From Adlercreutzia sp. ZJ176 (lineage in GTDB: Bacteria > Actinomycetota > Coriobacteriia > Coriobacteriales > Eggerthellaceae): a stretch of DNA of 64,000 nt. The notes under the pieces are model-generated. The model saw only the letters and a program-made list of their open reading frames with translations, searched no databases and was not told the DNA's origin. Below, piece after piece: positions 30,846 through 38,299 of the stretch. Location: NCBI RefSeq assembly GCF_011038975.1, contig NZ_JAAKEC010000013.1, positions 30,823 to 94,822 on the forward strand. The letters are read 5' to 3'. The position numbers were made by a program, and so were the translations under genes. Positions within the stretch are counted from its first letter, which is position 1; each line of letters begins with the position of its first letter.

Positions 30846-32024
30846 GTGGATCAGATTCCGCTGAAGAACGACGCACCCGAGATGCCCGACGAGCCGGCAG
30901 GCGCGCCCTACGACTACGCTTACGTGTCAGCCACCGCGCGCATCGCGCTTTACGATGACCTGCGCAGCGCGCCGCGCGTCACCGAGATCCCGCCCGCCGA
31001 GACGGGCGCCTACATCGAAAACCTCGCGTCGAAGGTGTATGAGCAGGCGCGCGCGGCAGGGGGCGCCATCCCCTACACGGTGATTCGCGAAGTGTCGGAG
31101 AACTTCATCCACGCGCGCTTCAAGGAGATCATCGTGTCCATCCTCGATCGGGGAAGCACCATCCGCTTCGCCGACCAGGGGCCGGGCATCAACCACAAGG
31201 ACAAGGCGCAGCTGCCGGGCTTCTCCTCAGCCGTCGAGCCCATGAAGAAGTACATTCGCGGCGTGGGCTCGGGGCTGCCCATCGTCAAGGAGTACCTCGA
31301 GTTCTCACACGGCACCATCAGCATTGAGGACAACATGGGCGCGGGATCCGTCGTGACCATCAGCATGGACCCCGCCGCGGTAGCGGGCTCGCCCGAGGCC
31401 GTGATGGGGCAGGCACCGACGGGAGCCGCCCAGGCAGTGGGACTGACGGGCACCAGCAGCGCGGCGCAGGCCACGACGTCAGGGCAGACCCCAATGGTCG
31501 CGCAGCCCGCGTACCAGCCGCAAGGCGCAGGGATGCCGGGAGCGGGACCGCGCGTCACGGGCATGCCGAACGCGGGCGGGAGCGTTCCGTTCGCGGGCGG
31601 CGCGACCGCGGGGATGCCCTACCCGTACGCCGACGCCGCCTACGCAGGCGCGCCGTCGGGCGCCATGGCGGCCGCTCCTGCGGCGCAGTACGCCCAGCCG
31701 TTCGGGGCGATGCCGCAAGCCGTTGGCATGCCGGGAGCGTATCAGCAGGTCAATCCCGCCTTCGCCTCCCAGATGGCAGCACATGAGGCAACCCGCATCC
31801 AGATGGCCCTCGCTCCCCTCTCGCCGCGCGAGCGCGACTTCCTCCCCTTCTTCCTCTACGAGGGCCCGCTCGGCGTGACCGAGATCGCGCAGCTCACCGA
31901 CACGCCCGTGTCGAGCACGCACGTCGCGCTGCGCAAGCTCGAGGAAGCCGGGCTCGTCGAGCGGATCGCGGCGAAGAAGCGCACCCTCACGCCGCTCGGC
32001 CGCGACGTCGCGCAGGCGCTCTAG
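30846..32024 (+). CDS. GHKL ATPase fused to a winged-helix domain, upstream of dnaA
   Basis: 392 aa; not a described gene that I recognise. Residues ~55-175 are a histidine-kinase/SpoIIAB-type ATPase: N box 'EVSENFIHA', G1 'ADQGPGI', G2 'RGVGSGLPIVKEYL' and 'GAGSVVTI'. No phosphorylatable His or dimerisation domain precedes it. A ~150-residue Gly/Ala/Pro/Gln/Met linker follows, then a winged helix of MarR-like look ('ERDFLPFFLYEGPLGVTEIAQLTDTPVSSTHVALRKLEEAGLVERI'). GTG at 30846 is chosen because GGAG is 6 bases upstream; an ATG at 30834 has none. It is 28 bases before dnaA, so likely co-transcribed and possibly a regulator of initiation. Confidence 0.85.
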   Translation: MDQIPLKNDAPEMPDEPAGAPYDYAYVSATARIALYDDLRSAPRVTEIPPAETGAYIENLASKVYEQARAAGGAIPYTVIREVSENFIHARFKEIIVSILDRGSTIRFADQGPGINHKDKAQLPGFSSAVEPMKKYIRGVGSGLPIVKEYLEFSHGTISIEDNMGAGSVVTISMDPAAVAGSPEAVMGQAPTGAAQAVGLTGTSSAAQATTSGQTPMVAQPAYQPQGAGMPGAGPRVTGMPNAGGSVPFAGGATAGMPYPYADAAYAGAPSGAMAAAPAAQYAQPFGAMPQAVGMPGAYQQVNPAFASQMAAHEATRIQMALAPLSPRERDFLPFFLYEGPLGVTEIAQLTDTPVSSTHVALRKLEEAGLVERIAAKKRTLTPLGRDVAQAL

Positions 32025-32052
32025 TCGAACTCACAAACAAGGGGTAGAGAAC

Positions 32053-33669
32053 ATGGACAGCAGCAAGATCAAAGAAAACTGGAGCGAGGCCTGCGCGCGC
32101 GTCAAGGGGTACGAAGGCATCGACCCGTCCCAGATCAACGCCTTCTTCTCGCGTCTCGAGCCGCAGGCCATGAGCGAGGGCTTCCTCATGCTCACCGCCG
32201 ACAACGACTTCATCAAGACCTGGATCGAGCGGCACTACGTCGAGGTCATCAAGCGCGCGCTCTCCGAGATGTACCAGGTCCCCTTCACGGTGGTCATCGA
32301 GGTGGACACCACCGCAACAGCCCAGCCCGCGGCACAGGAGCCGGCCCCGGCTGCCACAGCTCAGGCACCGGTGCAAACCCATTCCACCGCAACGCCTGCG
32401 CTTGCGCCGGGCCAACCCGCCGTGAGCGCTGGCGCGCCGACAACCGCGCACCCCCTGCCCGGCGCGCCAGCGCTCACGGCGCTCACACCGGCCGTCACCC
32501 CAACCTCCTCCGCCTCGGCGCGCGCGGCAGCCACGCTGGCACCCTACCCAGACCACTACATCGACCAACGCGCGGCGCAGCAGAAGGCCGCCGCCCGGCG
32601 CGGCGGCTGCGAAGGGCCCACGTCCACACTCACCTTCGAGAACTTCGTCATCGGCGACTCGAACCGCATGGCCTACTCGATGGCTGTCGGCGTCGCCGAG
32701 ATGCCGGGCAAGACGCCGCTGAATCCCCTGTTCATCTACGGAAAGAGCGGGCTGGGCAAGACGCACCTCATGCGCGCCATCCAGAACTACATCTGCGAGA
32801 CGCAGCCCTATCTGCGCACCGTCTACGTCGACTCGGCCGAGCTTCTGTCCGACTACATGGAGGCCAGCGCCGCGCACGACAAGGAGAAGTCGAGCTACAA
32901 GAACTTCAAGACACACTACGAGGAGGCCGACGTACTCCTCATCGACGACATCCAGTACCTGCAGGGCAAGAAGCAGACGCTCGACATCGTCTTCCAGATA
33001 TTCAACAAGCTCACCACACAAGGGCGTCAGATCGTGCTCTCCGCCGACCGCGCGCCTAAGAACATCGACATCGACGAGCGCTACCACTCGCGTTTCAACC
33101 AGGGCGGCACCATCGACATCCAGCCGCCCGAGATCGAGACGAAGCTCGGCATCGTCAAGAGCTTTATCAAAGAATACGCCGACAACGAGGGGCTCGACCA
33201 CTTCACCATCCCCGAGGACATCCAGATGTACATCGCGGAGAACTCAAGCTCGAACATCCGCGAGCTCAAGAGCGCCGTGACCAAGGTCATCTACCAGATC
33301 ACCTTCTTCAACCAGCCCGACCTCACCATCGAGGGTGTGCGCACGCTGCTCGAGAACCACTTCTCGGGCGGTACGTCGAAGAACCTCACCGTGGAGGACA
33401 TCCAGCGAGAGGTCGAGGGCTTCTTCAAGGTCAAGCACAGCGACCTCATCGGACCCAAACGGGCGCGCAACATCGTGTATCCGCGCCAGATCGCCATCTA
33501 CCTGTGCCGCCAGCTGCTCGACCTGCCCTTCAACGACATCGGGAAGAAGTTCAACCGCGACCACTCGACCGCCATGCACTCGGTCACCACCGTCGAGGAG
33601 CTGATGCGCGGCAGCCGGGAGGTGCAGGAGGAGATCGAGACGCTCAAGCAGATCATCCGCGAGCTCTAA
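32053..33669 (+). CDS. dnaA: chromosomal replication initiator DnaA
   Basis: 538 aa. Domain I (1-85) binds partner proteins; domain II (about 86-195) is a long Ala/Pro/Thr-rich linker; AAA+ domain III has Walker A 'GKSGLGKTHL', Walker B 'VLLIDDIQYLQGKKQ', sensor 'VLSADRAPKNI', box VII 'RFNQG'; domain IV ends with the DnaA signature 'RDHSTAMHSVTTVEEL'. AAGGGG lies upstream of the ATG. Transcribed away from oriC and toward rpmH. Confidence 0.98.
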   Translation: MDSSKIKENWSEACARVKGYEGIDPSQINAFFSRLEPQAMSEGFLMLTADNDFIKTWIERHYVEVIKRALSEMYQVPFTVVIEVDTTATAQPAAQEPAPAATAQAPVQTHSTATPALAPGQPAVSAGAPTTAHPLPGAPALTALTPAVTPTSSASARAAATLAPYPDHYIDQRAAQQKAAARRGGCEGPTSTLTFENFVIGDSNRMAYSMAVGVAEMPGKTPLNPLFIYGKSGLGKTHLMRAIQNYICETQPYLRTVYVDSAELLSDYMEASAAHDKEKSSYKNFKTHYEEADVLLIDDIQYLQGKKQTLDIVFQIFNKLTTQGRQIVLSADRAPKNIDIDERYHSRFNQGGTIDIQPPEIETKLGIVKSFIKEYADNEGLDHFTIPEDIQMYIAENSSSNIRELKSAVTKVIYQITFFNQPDLTIEGVRTLLENHFSGGTSKNLTVEDIQREVEGFFKVKHSDLIGPKRARNIVYPRQIAIYLCRQLLDLPFNDIGKKFNRDHSTAMHSVTTVEELMRGSREVQEEIETLKQIIREL

Positions 33670-34080
33670 GGTGCCCCTCCCCCCTTCCCTTTCCCCCTTG
33701 GCGTGGGCCAAAGGGCGCACCACCGGCGGACGAAGCGAAGTGGATCGGAGCGGGAAAGCTGACTGAAAAGCGCCCCTTTAATCCACTGCGTCGGCGCAAA
33801 AGCGGGAGTTCTCATGCGCGCGGTTGATATCGGGTACAGGCGGTCAACCGCGGCCCTTGGGAATTTACCTCGCCCGAGCAGGCTCTTCGCTCGTTTTCAA
33901 CTTTTCCACCGCCCTTATTGTTACAACTGCTTTTATATATCTTATAGACCTAAGAGAAGAAGGGGTGGTGGCGTTTCAGGCAGAGGGCCTTCCTGCGCGG
34001 AAACTGCTGTGCCAGAGGAAAGGCGCTGAGATGATGCCCCGCGTTTCGCGTTTCCCGCGGTAGCTTCTTCGTGGCAGATT
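33670..34080. other. dnaA-rpmH intergenic region
   Basis: No gene is supported. It contains a 9-bp inverted repeat (CGCGGTTGA at 33819, TCAACCGCG at 33844), a near DnaA box TTTTCCACC (33902-33910) and an AT-rich patch at 33915-33955. In the usual gene order this side of dnaA would hold part of the origin, so some boxes may be active. Confidence 0.5.
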
Positions 34081-34089
34081 TGGTAGAAT
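34081..34089 (+). promoter_or_regulatory. upstream extended -10 promoter of rpmH
   Basis: TGGTAGAAT, 81 bases before rpmH; probably a second promoter in tandem with the one at 34106. Confidence 0.4.
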
Positions 34090-34105
34090 TGCTCGCACTG
34101 TATCG

Positions 34106-34133
34106 TTGACATGCTGCTTCGATGTTATATACT
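34106..34133 (+). promoter_or_regulatory. promoter of rpmH-rnpA
   Basis: TTGACA, a 16-base spacer and TATACT, 36 bases before rpmH: the best -35/-10 pair in the window. Confidence 0.8.
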
Positions 34134-34169
34134 CTCAAAGTTACTCTTTGAACACGAAAGGGGCCAGAA

Positions 34170-34304
34170 ATGAAACGCACCTATCAACCGAACAACCGCA
34201 AGCGCGCCAAGTGCCACGGTTTCCGTGCTCGCATGTCCACCAAGGGCGGCCGCGCCGTTCTCGCTGCTCGCCGCGCCAAAGGACGCAAGCGTCTCTGCGT
34301 CTAG
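34170..34304 (+). CDS. rpmH: 50S ribosomal protein L34 (bL34)
   Basis: 44 aa, '[20 protein letters not shown]' and '[17 protein letters not shown]', the entire conserved L34. GAAAGGGG precedes the ATG. First gene of the rpmH-rnpA-yidD-yidC-khpB unit. Confidence 0.98.
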   Translation: MKRTYQPNNRKRAKCHGFRARMSTKGGRAVLAARRAKGRKRLCV

Positions 34305-34316
34305 CGGGAGCTCTCG

Positions 34317-34691
34317 TTGGATACCATAAAGTCCAGCGCAGAAATTTCCGACCTCTTCGCCTCCGGGCGGCGTGTGAAGGGCTCGTACCTCACGCTCATC
34401 GTCAGGAGCCGTGTTGTCGGAGATACAACCGAGGGGGTTAAGCAACACGGCCGCAATGGTCGTGTTGCTTTTATTGCCGGCAAAAAGCTCGGAAACGCCG
34501 TCTGGAGGAACGCGGCCAAGCGTCGCATGCGCGCGATATGCCGCGACTTGGGCGGTCCGTGGGCTGGATACGATGTAATATTTCTCGCGAAGTCCTCCCT
34601 CACGGTGGCTTCTTATAGTAAAGTGCTAAAGGCATGCGACAAGATGCTCGGGAACTCCCCTCTTGGGGATGGGATCGCGTCCGATGGATAA
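34317..34691 (+). CDS. rnpA: ribonuclease P protein component
   Basis: 124 aa. The start is TTG with GGGAG 7 bases upstream. The RNR signature is 'GNAVWRNAAKRRMRA'; the N-terminal 'SAEISDLFASGRRVKGSYLTLIV' matches the family. A short insertion ('DTTEGVKQHGRNG') widens the central loop. It assists RNase P RNA in 5' maturation of tRNA. Confidence 0.95.
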   Translation: MDTIKSSAEISDLFASGRRVKGSYLTLIVRSRVVGDTTEGVKQHGRNGRVAFIAGKKLGNAVWRNAAKRRMRAICRDLGGPWAGYDVIFLAKSSLTVASYSKVLKACDKMLGNSPLGDGIASDG

Positions 34692-34926
34692 GGTGCGGGC
34701 TGCAGTGAAGCGGTTTCCAGCCATGGTCGCCGTCTGGCTGATCATGTTCTACCGCGCCGCCGTCTCTCCGCTGTTCCCCTCCTGCTGTCGTTTTGTTCCG
34801 ACATGCTCTGAGTACGGACTTATTGCCTTCAGGCGCTACGGCTTCAGGAAGGGCTTCATCTTGACGGCCAAGCGCTTGATTAAATGTCATCCTGGCGGGC
34901 CTCACGGCTACGACCCCGTGCCTTGA
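34684..34926 (+). CDS. yidD: membrane protein insertion efficiency factor YidD
   Basis: 80 aa from the ATG at 34684, overlapping rnpA by 8 bases. Family motif intact: 'MFYRAAVSPLFPSCCRFVPTCSEYGLIAFRRYG', 'IKCHPGGPHGYDPVP'. In-frame upstream starts (TTG 34663, ATG 34669) are possible. Amphipathic protein that aids YidC. Confidence 0.95.
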   Translation: MDKVRAAVKRFPAMVAVWLIMFYRAAVSPLFPSCCRFVPTCSEYGLIAFRRYGFRKGFILTAKRLIKCHPGGPHGYDPVP

Positions 34927-34966
34927 CGCACGGCGCCGCGCCGCCGGGATACAGAAGGGAAAGAAT

Positions 34967-35743
34967 ATGTGGGAAGTCTTTAAGAACTGGATCTTCGACG
35001 TCATCCAGTTCTTCTACAGCTTCTGCGGTGACTGGGGACTCGCCATCATCATCGTCACCGTCATCTTCCGCGCCATCATGGCGCCGATCATGCACAAGCA
35101 GGCGAAGTCGAGCTACCAGATGCAGAAGATCCAGCCGAAGATCGCCAGCATCCAGGAGCGCTTCGCAGACGACCAAGTTCGTCAGAGCCAGGAGATGCAG
35201 AAGCTCTACGCGGAGGCCAAGTTCAACCCGCTCGCCGGCTGCATCCCCATGCTCCTTCAGATGCCCATCTTCATCGCGCTGTTCCAGGTGCTGCGTGAGA
35301 TGGGCATGCGCACGGAAGTACACGACTACTCGTTCTACGCGCTGGTCCCTAACCTGATTACGACGCCTGAACAGGCATTCTTCATGGGATTTGGAACATT
35401 TGTTCCTTATCTGATCCTCATGGTGATCTTCGCCGGCGCCACCTTCCTGCCGATGGTTCTCCAGCAGCTCAGGAACCAGAACGCGCAGCAGAAGAACCAG
35501 ATGATCATCATGTCGGTCGTCATGTCGCTGTTTATGCTCTGGATTTCCTGGAGCTCACCGGCCGGCGTGCTCCTCTTCTGGGGTGTCTCGTCCCTCATTG
35601 GCGTCGCCCAGAATCAATTCTCCATGCACCTCTGCCGCAAGAACGATGAGCGCGTCGCAGCTGAGGAGCCCATTGAGGTCAAGCCCGTCGAGGTTACGGT
35701 GACGCGTAAGGCGAAGAAGCCGCGTCCGAAGAAGAAGCGCTAG
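34967..35743 (+). CDS. yidC: membrane protein insertase YidC (Gram-positive type)
   Basis: 258 aa with five membrane segments and no large periplasmic domain. The conserved hydrophilic-groove Arg is in 'IIIVTVIFRAIMAPIMHKQ'; 'FNPLAGCIPMLLQMPIFIALFQVLR' and 'WISWSSPAGVLLFWGVSSLIGVAQN' follow. Basic C-terminal tail 'KAKKPRPKKKR' for ribosome contact. AGAAGGGA precedes the ATG. It has no lipoprotein signal. Confidence 0.96.
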   Translation: MWEVFKNWIFDVIQFFYSFCGDWGLAIIIVTVIFRAIMAPIMHKQAKSSYQMQKIQPKIASIQERFADDQVRQSQEMQKLYAEAKFNPLAGCIPMLLQMPIFIALFQVLREMGMRTEVHDYSFYALVPNLITTPEQAFFMGFGTFVPYLILMVIFAGATFLPMVLQQLRNQNAQQKNQMIIMSVVMSLFMLWISWSSPAGVLLFWGVSSLIGVAQNQFSMHLCRKNDERVAAEEPIEVKPVEVTVTRKAKKPRPKKKR

Positions 35744-35771
35744 GTCCATCCGTTCTTTGATAGCAAGGGAG

Positions 35772-35787
35772 TGTTTCACGTGAAACA
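35772..35787. other. parS site 9, centre of a 30-bp palindrome after yidC
   Basis: Exact match with AAGGGAG / CTCCCTT arms (35765-35794) and a TTTGTTTT run after it: it looks like the yidC terminator. Confidence 0.95.
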
Positions 35788-35812
35788 CTCCCTTTGTTTT
35801 GCTGATTCGAAA

Positions 35813-35828
35813 TGTTTCACGTGAAACA
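35813..35828. other. parS site 10, centre of a 32-bp palindrome before khpB
   Basis: Exact match with ATTCGAAA / TTTCGAAT arms (35805-35836), 41 bases after site 9 and 37 before the khpB start. Confidence 0.95.
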
Positions 35829-35865
35829 TTTCGAATGCCGTTCTACTGGAAAAAGGAGAAGGAAG

Positions 35866-36525
35866 ATGACGGAAGAGATTCTTGAAGAAGGCGGCGTTGC
35901 CGACGCTGCACCAGACGCGCTTGTTGCTGTCGAAAGTGATGGTATGCAGGAAGCTGCGACGTGCGATGCCGTCGCAAGCGACGAAGTAGGCGCTGAGAGT
36001 GATTCCGTGAATGAATCTGCGGTGACGACGCCAGCGGCAGCTGATGAGCAGGAGATCACTGACGAGATGCTTGACAACATCGCGGACACGGCGATCGCTG
36101 CGCTCCAGGACATCTTGAAGTACTTCAACGTCGGTGACATCACCATCGATGAGTATGAAGGTGACGAAGGGGAACTCATCCTCGACATCACGGGAGATGA
36201 TCTCGCTGTTCTGATCGGCCGCCACGGCAAGACGCTTGATGCGCTGCAGTTTCTCGTCTCTGCGATCACGGTGCGCACCATTGGCTTCCGCTACCCGGTG
36301 GTGATTGACGTTGAAGGCTATAAGAGCCGCCAGCGTCAGAAGCTCGAGTCCATCGCGCGTTCTTCCGCGAATCGCGCCGTGGCGCAGCACCACGAAGTCA
36401 AGCTGCGCCCCATGACGCCGTATGAGCGGCGCATCGTTCACATCACGCTTCGCGACGATGATCGCGTTGCCACCGCTTCGGAAGGCGAGGGCGGCGCTCG
36501 TCGCGTGGTGATCACGCCGCGCTAG
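35866..36525 (+). CDS. khpB: RNA-binding protein KhpB/Jag (KH-R3H)
   Basis: 219 aa. An acidic N-terminal ~65 residues is followed by a KH domain ('DILDITGDDLAVLIGRHGKTLDALQFLVS' region, GxxG = GRHG) and an R3H domain ('LRPMTPYERRIVHITLRDDDRVATASEGEG'). It lacks the N-terminal Jag domain of Bacillus, as in actinobacteria. AAAGGAG precedes the ATG. It follows yidC, as is usual. Confidence 0.95.
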   Translation: MTEEILEEGGVADAAPDALVAVESDGMQEAATCDAVASDEVGAESDSVNESAVTTPAAADEQEITDEMLDNIADTAIAALQDILKYFNVGDITIDEYEGDEGELILDITGDDLAVLIGRHGKTLDALQFLVSAITVRTIGFRYPVVIDVEGYKSRQRQKLESIARSSANRAVAQHHEVKLRPMTPYERRIVHITLRDDDRVATASEGEGGARRVVITPR

Positions 36526-36560
36526 GCTTCCGATCTTCTTTGCGATAAGTTGGCGAATTG

Positions 36561-36595
36561 AGGCGCGTCTCGAATGGGCGCGCCTTTTCCTTTTT
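36561..36595 (+). terminator. terminator after khpB
   Basis: AGGCGCG, an 11-base loop and CGCGCCT, followed by TTTCCTTTTT. Confidence 0.85.
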
Positions 36596-36781
36596 GGGTC
36601 GTGATTCTACACGGCGCGCGAAGCGCGGCGGACAAGCGCAGCGCACAAGAAGCTTCTCGCTATGTAGGCGGCTTTGATTTCATGGGCATCTAATCCGATT
36701 CGTTGCACGAGGTGTGGGAGGTGAAGATCCATTAGCCGTGCGACAAGAGATAGTCTCACCGTTTGAGTCGGTGATTGGGAA

Positions 36782-36797
36782 TGTTTCACGTGAAACA
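36782..36797. other. parS site 11, upstream of rsmG
   Basis: Exact match, noncoding. Confidence 0.95.
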
Positions 36798-36847
36798 TCT
36801 GAATGGAGCACTTGAAAGATGCGTCTGCGGAAGCAGCTGCGATAGAA

Positions 36848-36863
36848 TGTTTCACGTGAAACA
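36848..36863. other. parS site 12, just upstream of rsmG
   Basis: Exact match, symmetry 36844-36867; it ends 20 bases before the rsmG ATG, next to its ribosome binding site. Confidence 0.95.
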
Positions 36864-36883
36864 TTCTCTTTAAGGAAAGCCCT

Positions 36884-37552
36884 ATGAACAACAAGACCGA
36901 CCTTCTCGAAAATTACCTTCAATTGGTTCTTGAAGCGAATAATCGCGTGAACCTCACTCGAATAGATTCTATCGAGCAAGCTCATATTCTTCATCTTGAG
37001 GATTCTCTTGTTGCGTTACCTGAGATAGAGGCGGCCCCTGAAGGCTTGTATGGTGACTTAGGAACTGGAGGAGGATTCCCTGGCGTTCCTCTCGCAATAG
37101 TCACGGGTCGTGAAACTCTTCTCGTTGATTCCGTCAAAAAGAAGATGGCAATCGTTGAGTCGATTCTAGATCAGATGGAGCTCTCTCCTCAGATAAAGAC
37201 CTATGCGGGGAGGATTGAGGAGTTGTCTCTTGAGAGAAAAGGGGGTTTCTCAGTTCTCACCGCGCGGGCTCTCACTCAGCTCCCCTCCCTTATTGAGCTT
37301 GCTGCTCCGCTTTTGAAAAAAGGAGGGCAACTTATCTGCTACAAGGCCAATATTTCAGAGGAGGAAATGAAGGGTGCCTTGGATATTGAAGAGCTCGTGG
37401 GGATGAGGCGTACGTCCCAACGCAGGCTTACCTTAAGCGATGATATCACCCATCGCGAGATAATCGTATTTACAAAGATTGGCAAACCTAAGCTGAAGCT
37501 TCCGCGTCGAATAGGTCTAGCTCAACATTCACCTCTGAAACCTCGAGGATAA
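36884..37552 (+). CDS. rsmG: 16S rRNA m7G527 methyltransferase RsmG
   Basis: 222 aa. SAM-binding motif 'YGDLGTGGGFPGVPLAI' and family motifs 'NLTRIDSIEQAHILHLEDSL', 'LTARALTQLPSLIELAAPLLKKGG'. AAGGA lies 8 bases before the ATG. G+C is clearly lower than in the flanking operons (27 of 60 bases in 37141-37200). Standard neighbour of parAB. Confidence 0.95.
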   Translation: MNNKTDLLENYLQLVLEANNRVNLTRIDSIEQAHILHLEDSLVALPEIEAAPEGLYGDLGTGGGFPGVPLAIVTGRETLLVDSVKKKMAIVESILDQMELSPQIKTYAGRIEELSLERKGGFSVLTARALTQLPSLIELAAPLLKKGGQLICYKANISEEEMKGALDIEELVGMRRTSQRRLTLSDDITHREIIVFTKIGKPKLKLPRRIGLAQHSPLKPRG

Positions 37553-37568
37553 TGTTTCACGTGAAACA
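37553..37568. other. parS site 13, abutting the rsmG stop codon
   Basis: Exact match beginning at the base after TAA. Confidence 0.95.
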
Positions 37569-37756
37569 TTCGACATTCGCGTCAGATTGATGAGAATTTT
37601 ATATTCCAAACATAAGACACCTCGAGGGTAATCCTTATAAAAAAGAGTCTCGAAGTAATCAAAATTCCTGCTCCTCCTATGTCAAGTTCTCCCCATCTAT
37701 TCGCTAGATGGTTCTTCTATCATATAAGCAAGGCACTGGTGAGGGGAGGTTTTTAG

Positions 37757-38158
37757 ATGGTATATACGCGCAGGCAAATTCTTGCTCAGCGAGCAGGAAA
37801 CATGAGAAGAAATATGACTCCCTGCGAGAGAAAGCTCTGGCTGGAATTTCTCAGAGAGTATGAGATACCTTTTGTTGCTCAAAAGGTCATAGGGAACTAC
37901 ATTGTTGACTTCTATAGTCGCCGCGTTAGACTTGCTATAGAGATTGATGGTGGGCAGCACTTCGATCTTCGCCAAATGAGGTATGACGAAGTGAGGAGCA
38001 TCTATCTTGAAACACTTGAGATAAAAGTGCTTAGATTCACGAACAATGACGTCAAGGAAAACTTTGATGGAGTTTGCGAAGTGATTCATGCTGAAGTTAC
38101 CAAAAGGCGTCATGATTTGTGCTGTGCTCCACTTGATCGTCTTGTTTGCAAGCTGTGA
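37757..38158 (+). CDS. DUF559 endonuclease-like protein
   Basis: 133 aa. Restriction-endonuclease-like fold of the DUF559/Vsr group: 'MTPCERKLWLEFLRE', 'PFVAQKVIGNYIVDFYSRRVRLAIEIDGGQH' with the D...ExD core, and 'LEIKVLRFTNNDV'. Function in the cell is unknown; such genes are often horizontally moved. AT-richer than the rest. It ends directly at a parS palindrome. Confidence 0.85.
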   Translation: MVYTRRQILAQRAGNMRRNMTPCERKLWLEFLREYEIPFVAQKVIGNYIVDFYSRRVRLAIEIDGGQHFDLRQMRYDEVRSIYLETLEIKVLRFTNNDVKENFDGVCEVIHAEVTKRRHDLCCAPLDRLVCKL

Positions 38159-38159
38159 T

Positions 38160-38175
38160 TGTTTCACGTGAAACA
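38160..38175. other. parS site 14, centre of a 36-bp palindrome after DUF559
   Basis: Exact match with perfect AAGCTGTGAT / ATCACAGCTT arms (38150-38185), whose left arm is the end of the DUF559 coding sequence; TTTT ends the right arm, so it reads as an intrinsic terminator. Confidence 0.95.
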
Positions 38176-38227
38176 ATCACAGCTTTTCACCTGTTGTCTT
38201 GCGTTTGTTTTTCCGTTTGAAGAGGAA

Positions 38228-38243
38228 TGTTTCACGTGAAACA
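38228..38243. other. parS site 15, beside the parAB promoter
   Basis: Exact match, symmetry 38222-38249; it lies 20 bases upstream of the likely extended -10 of parA. Confidence 0.95.
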
Positions 38244-38262
38244 TTCCTCGTGTTCTCTTGTT

Positions 38263-38271
38263 TGATATACT
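38263..38271 (+). promoter_or_regulatory. extended -10 promoter of parAB
   Basis: TGATATACT, 29 bases before the parA start. The expected -35 lies at the edge of the parS palindrome, so ParB could repress its own operon. Confidence 0.55.
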
Positions 38272-38299
38272 CTCTAGCTAGCTTTGAAAGGAGGCACCA

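Larger units (their letters stand above)
36526..36883. other. khpB-rsmG intergenic region
   Basis: 358 bases with the khpB terminator and two parS sites. A minus-strand frame (36607-36894) runs through both parS sites but has no ribosome binding site or recognisable product. Confidence 0.5.

Noticed and set aside
33694..33714. Terminator after dnaA
   Set aside because: The CCCTTGGC/GCCAAAGGG hairpin is short, bulged and lacks a U-tract.
36607..36894. Minus-strand frame of 95 codons through two parS sites
   Set aside because: No ribosome binding site, no recognisable product, and its start overlaps rsmG; the repeated FHVKH peptides only reflect parS.
37757..38158. DUF559 gene as a mobile element cargo
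   Set aside because: No terminal repeats, transposase or target duplication was found around it; transfer remains possible but is unsupported.
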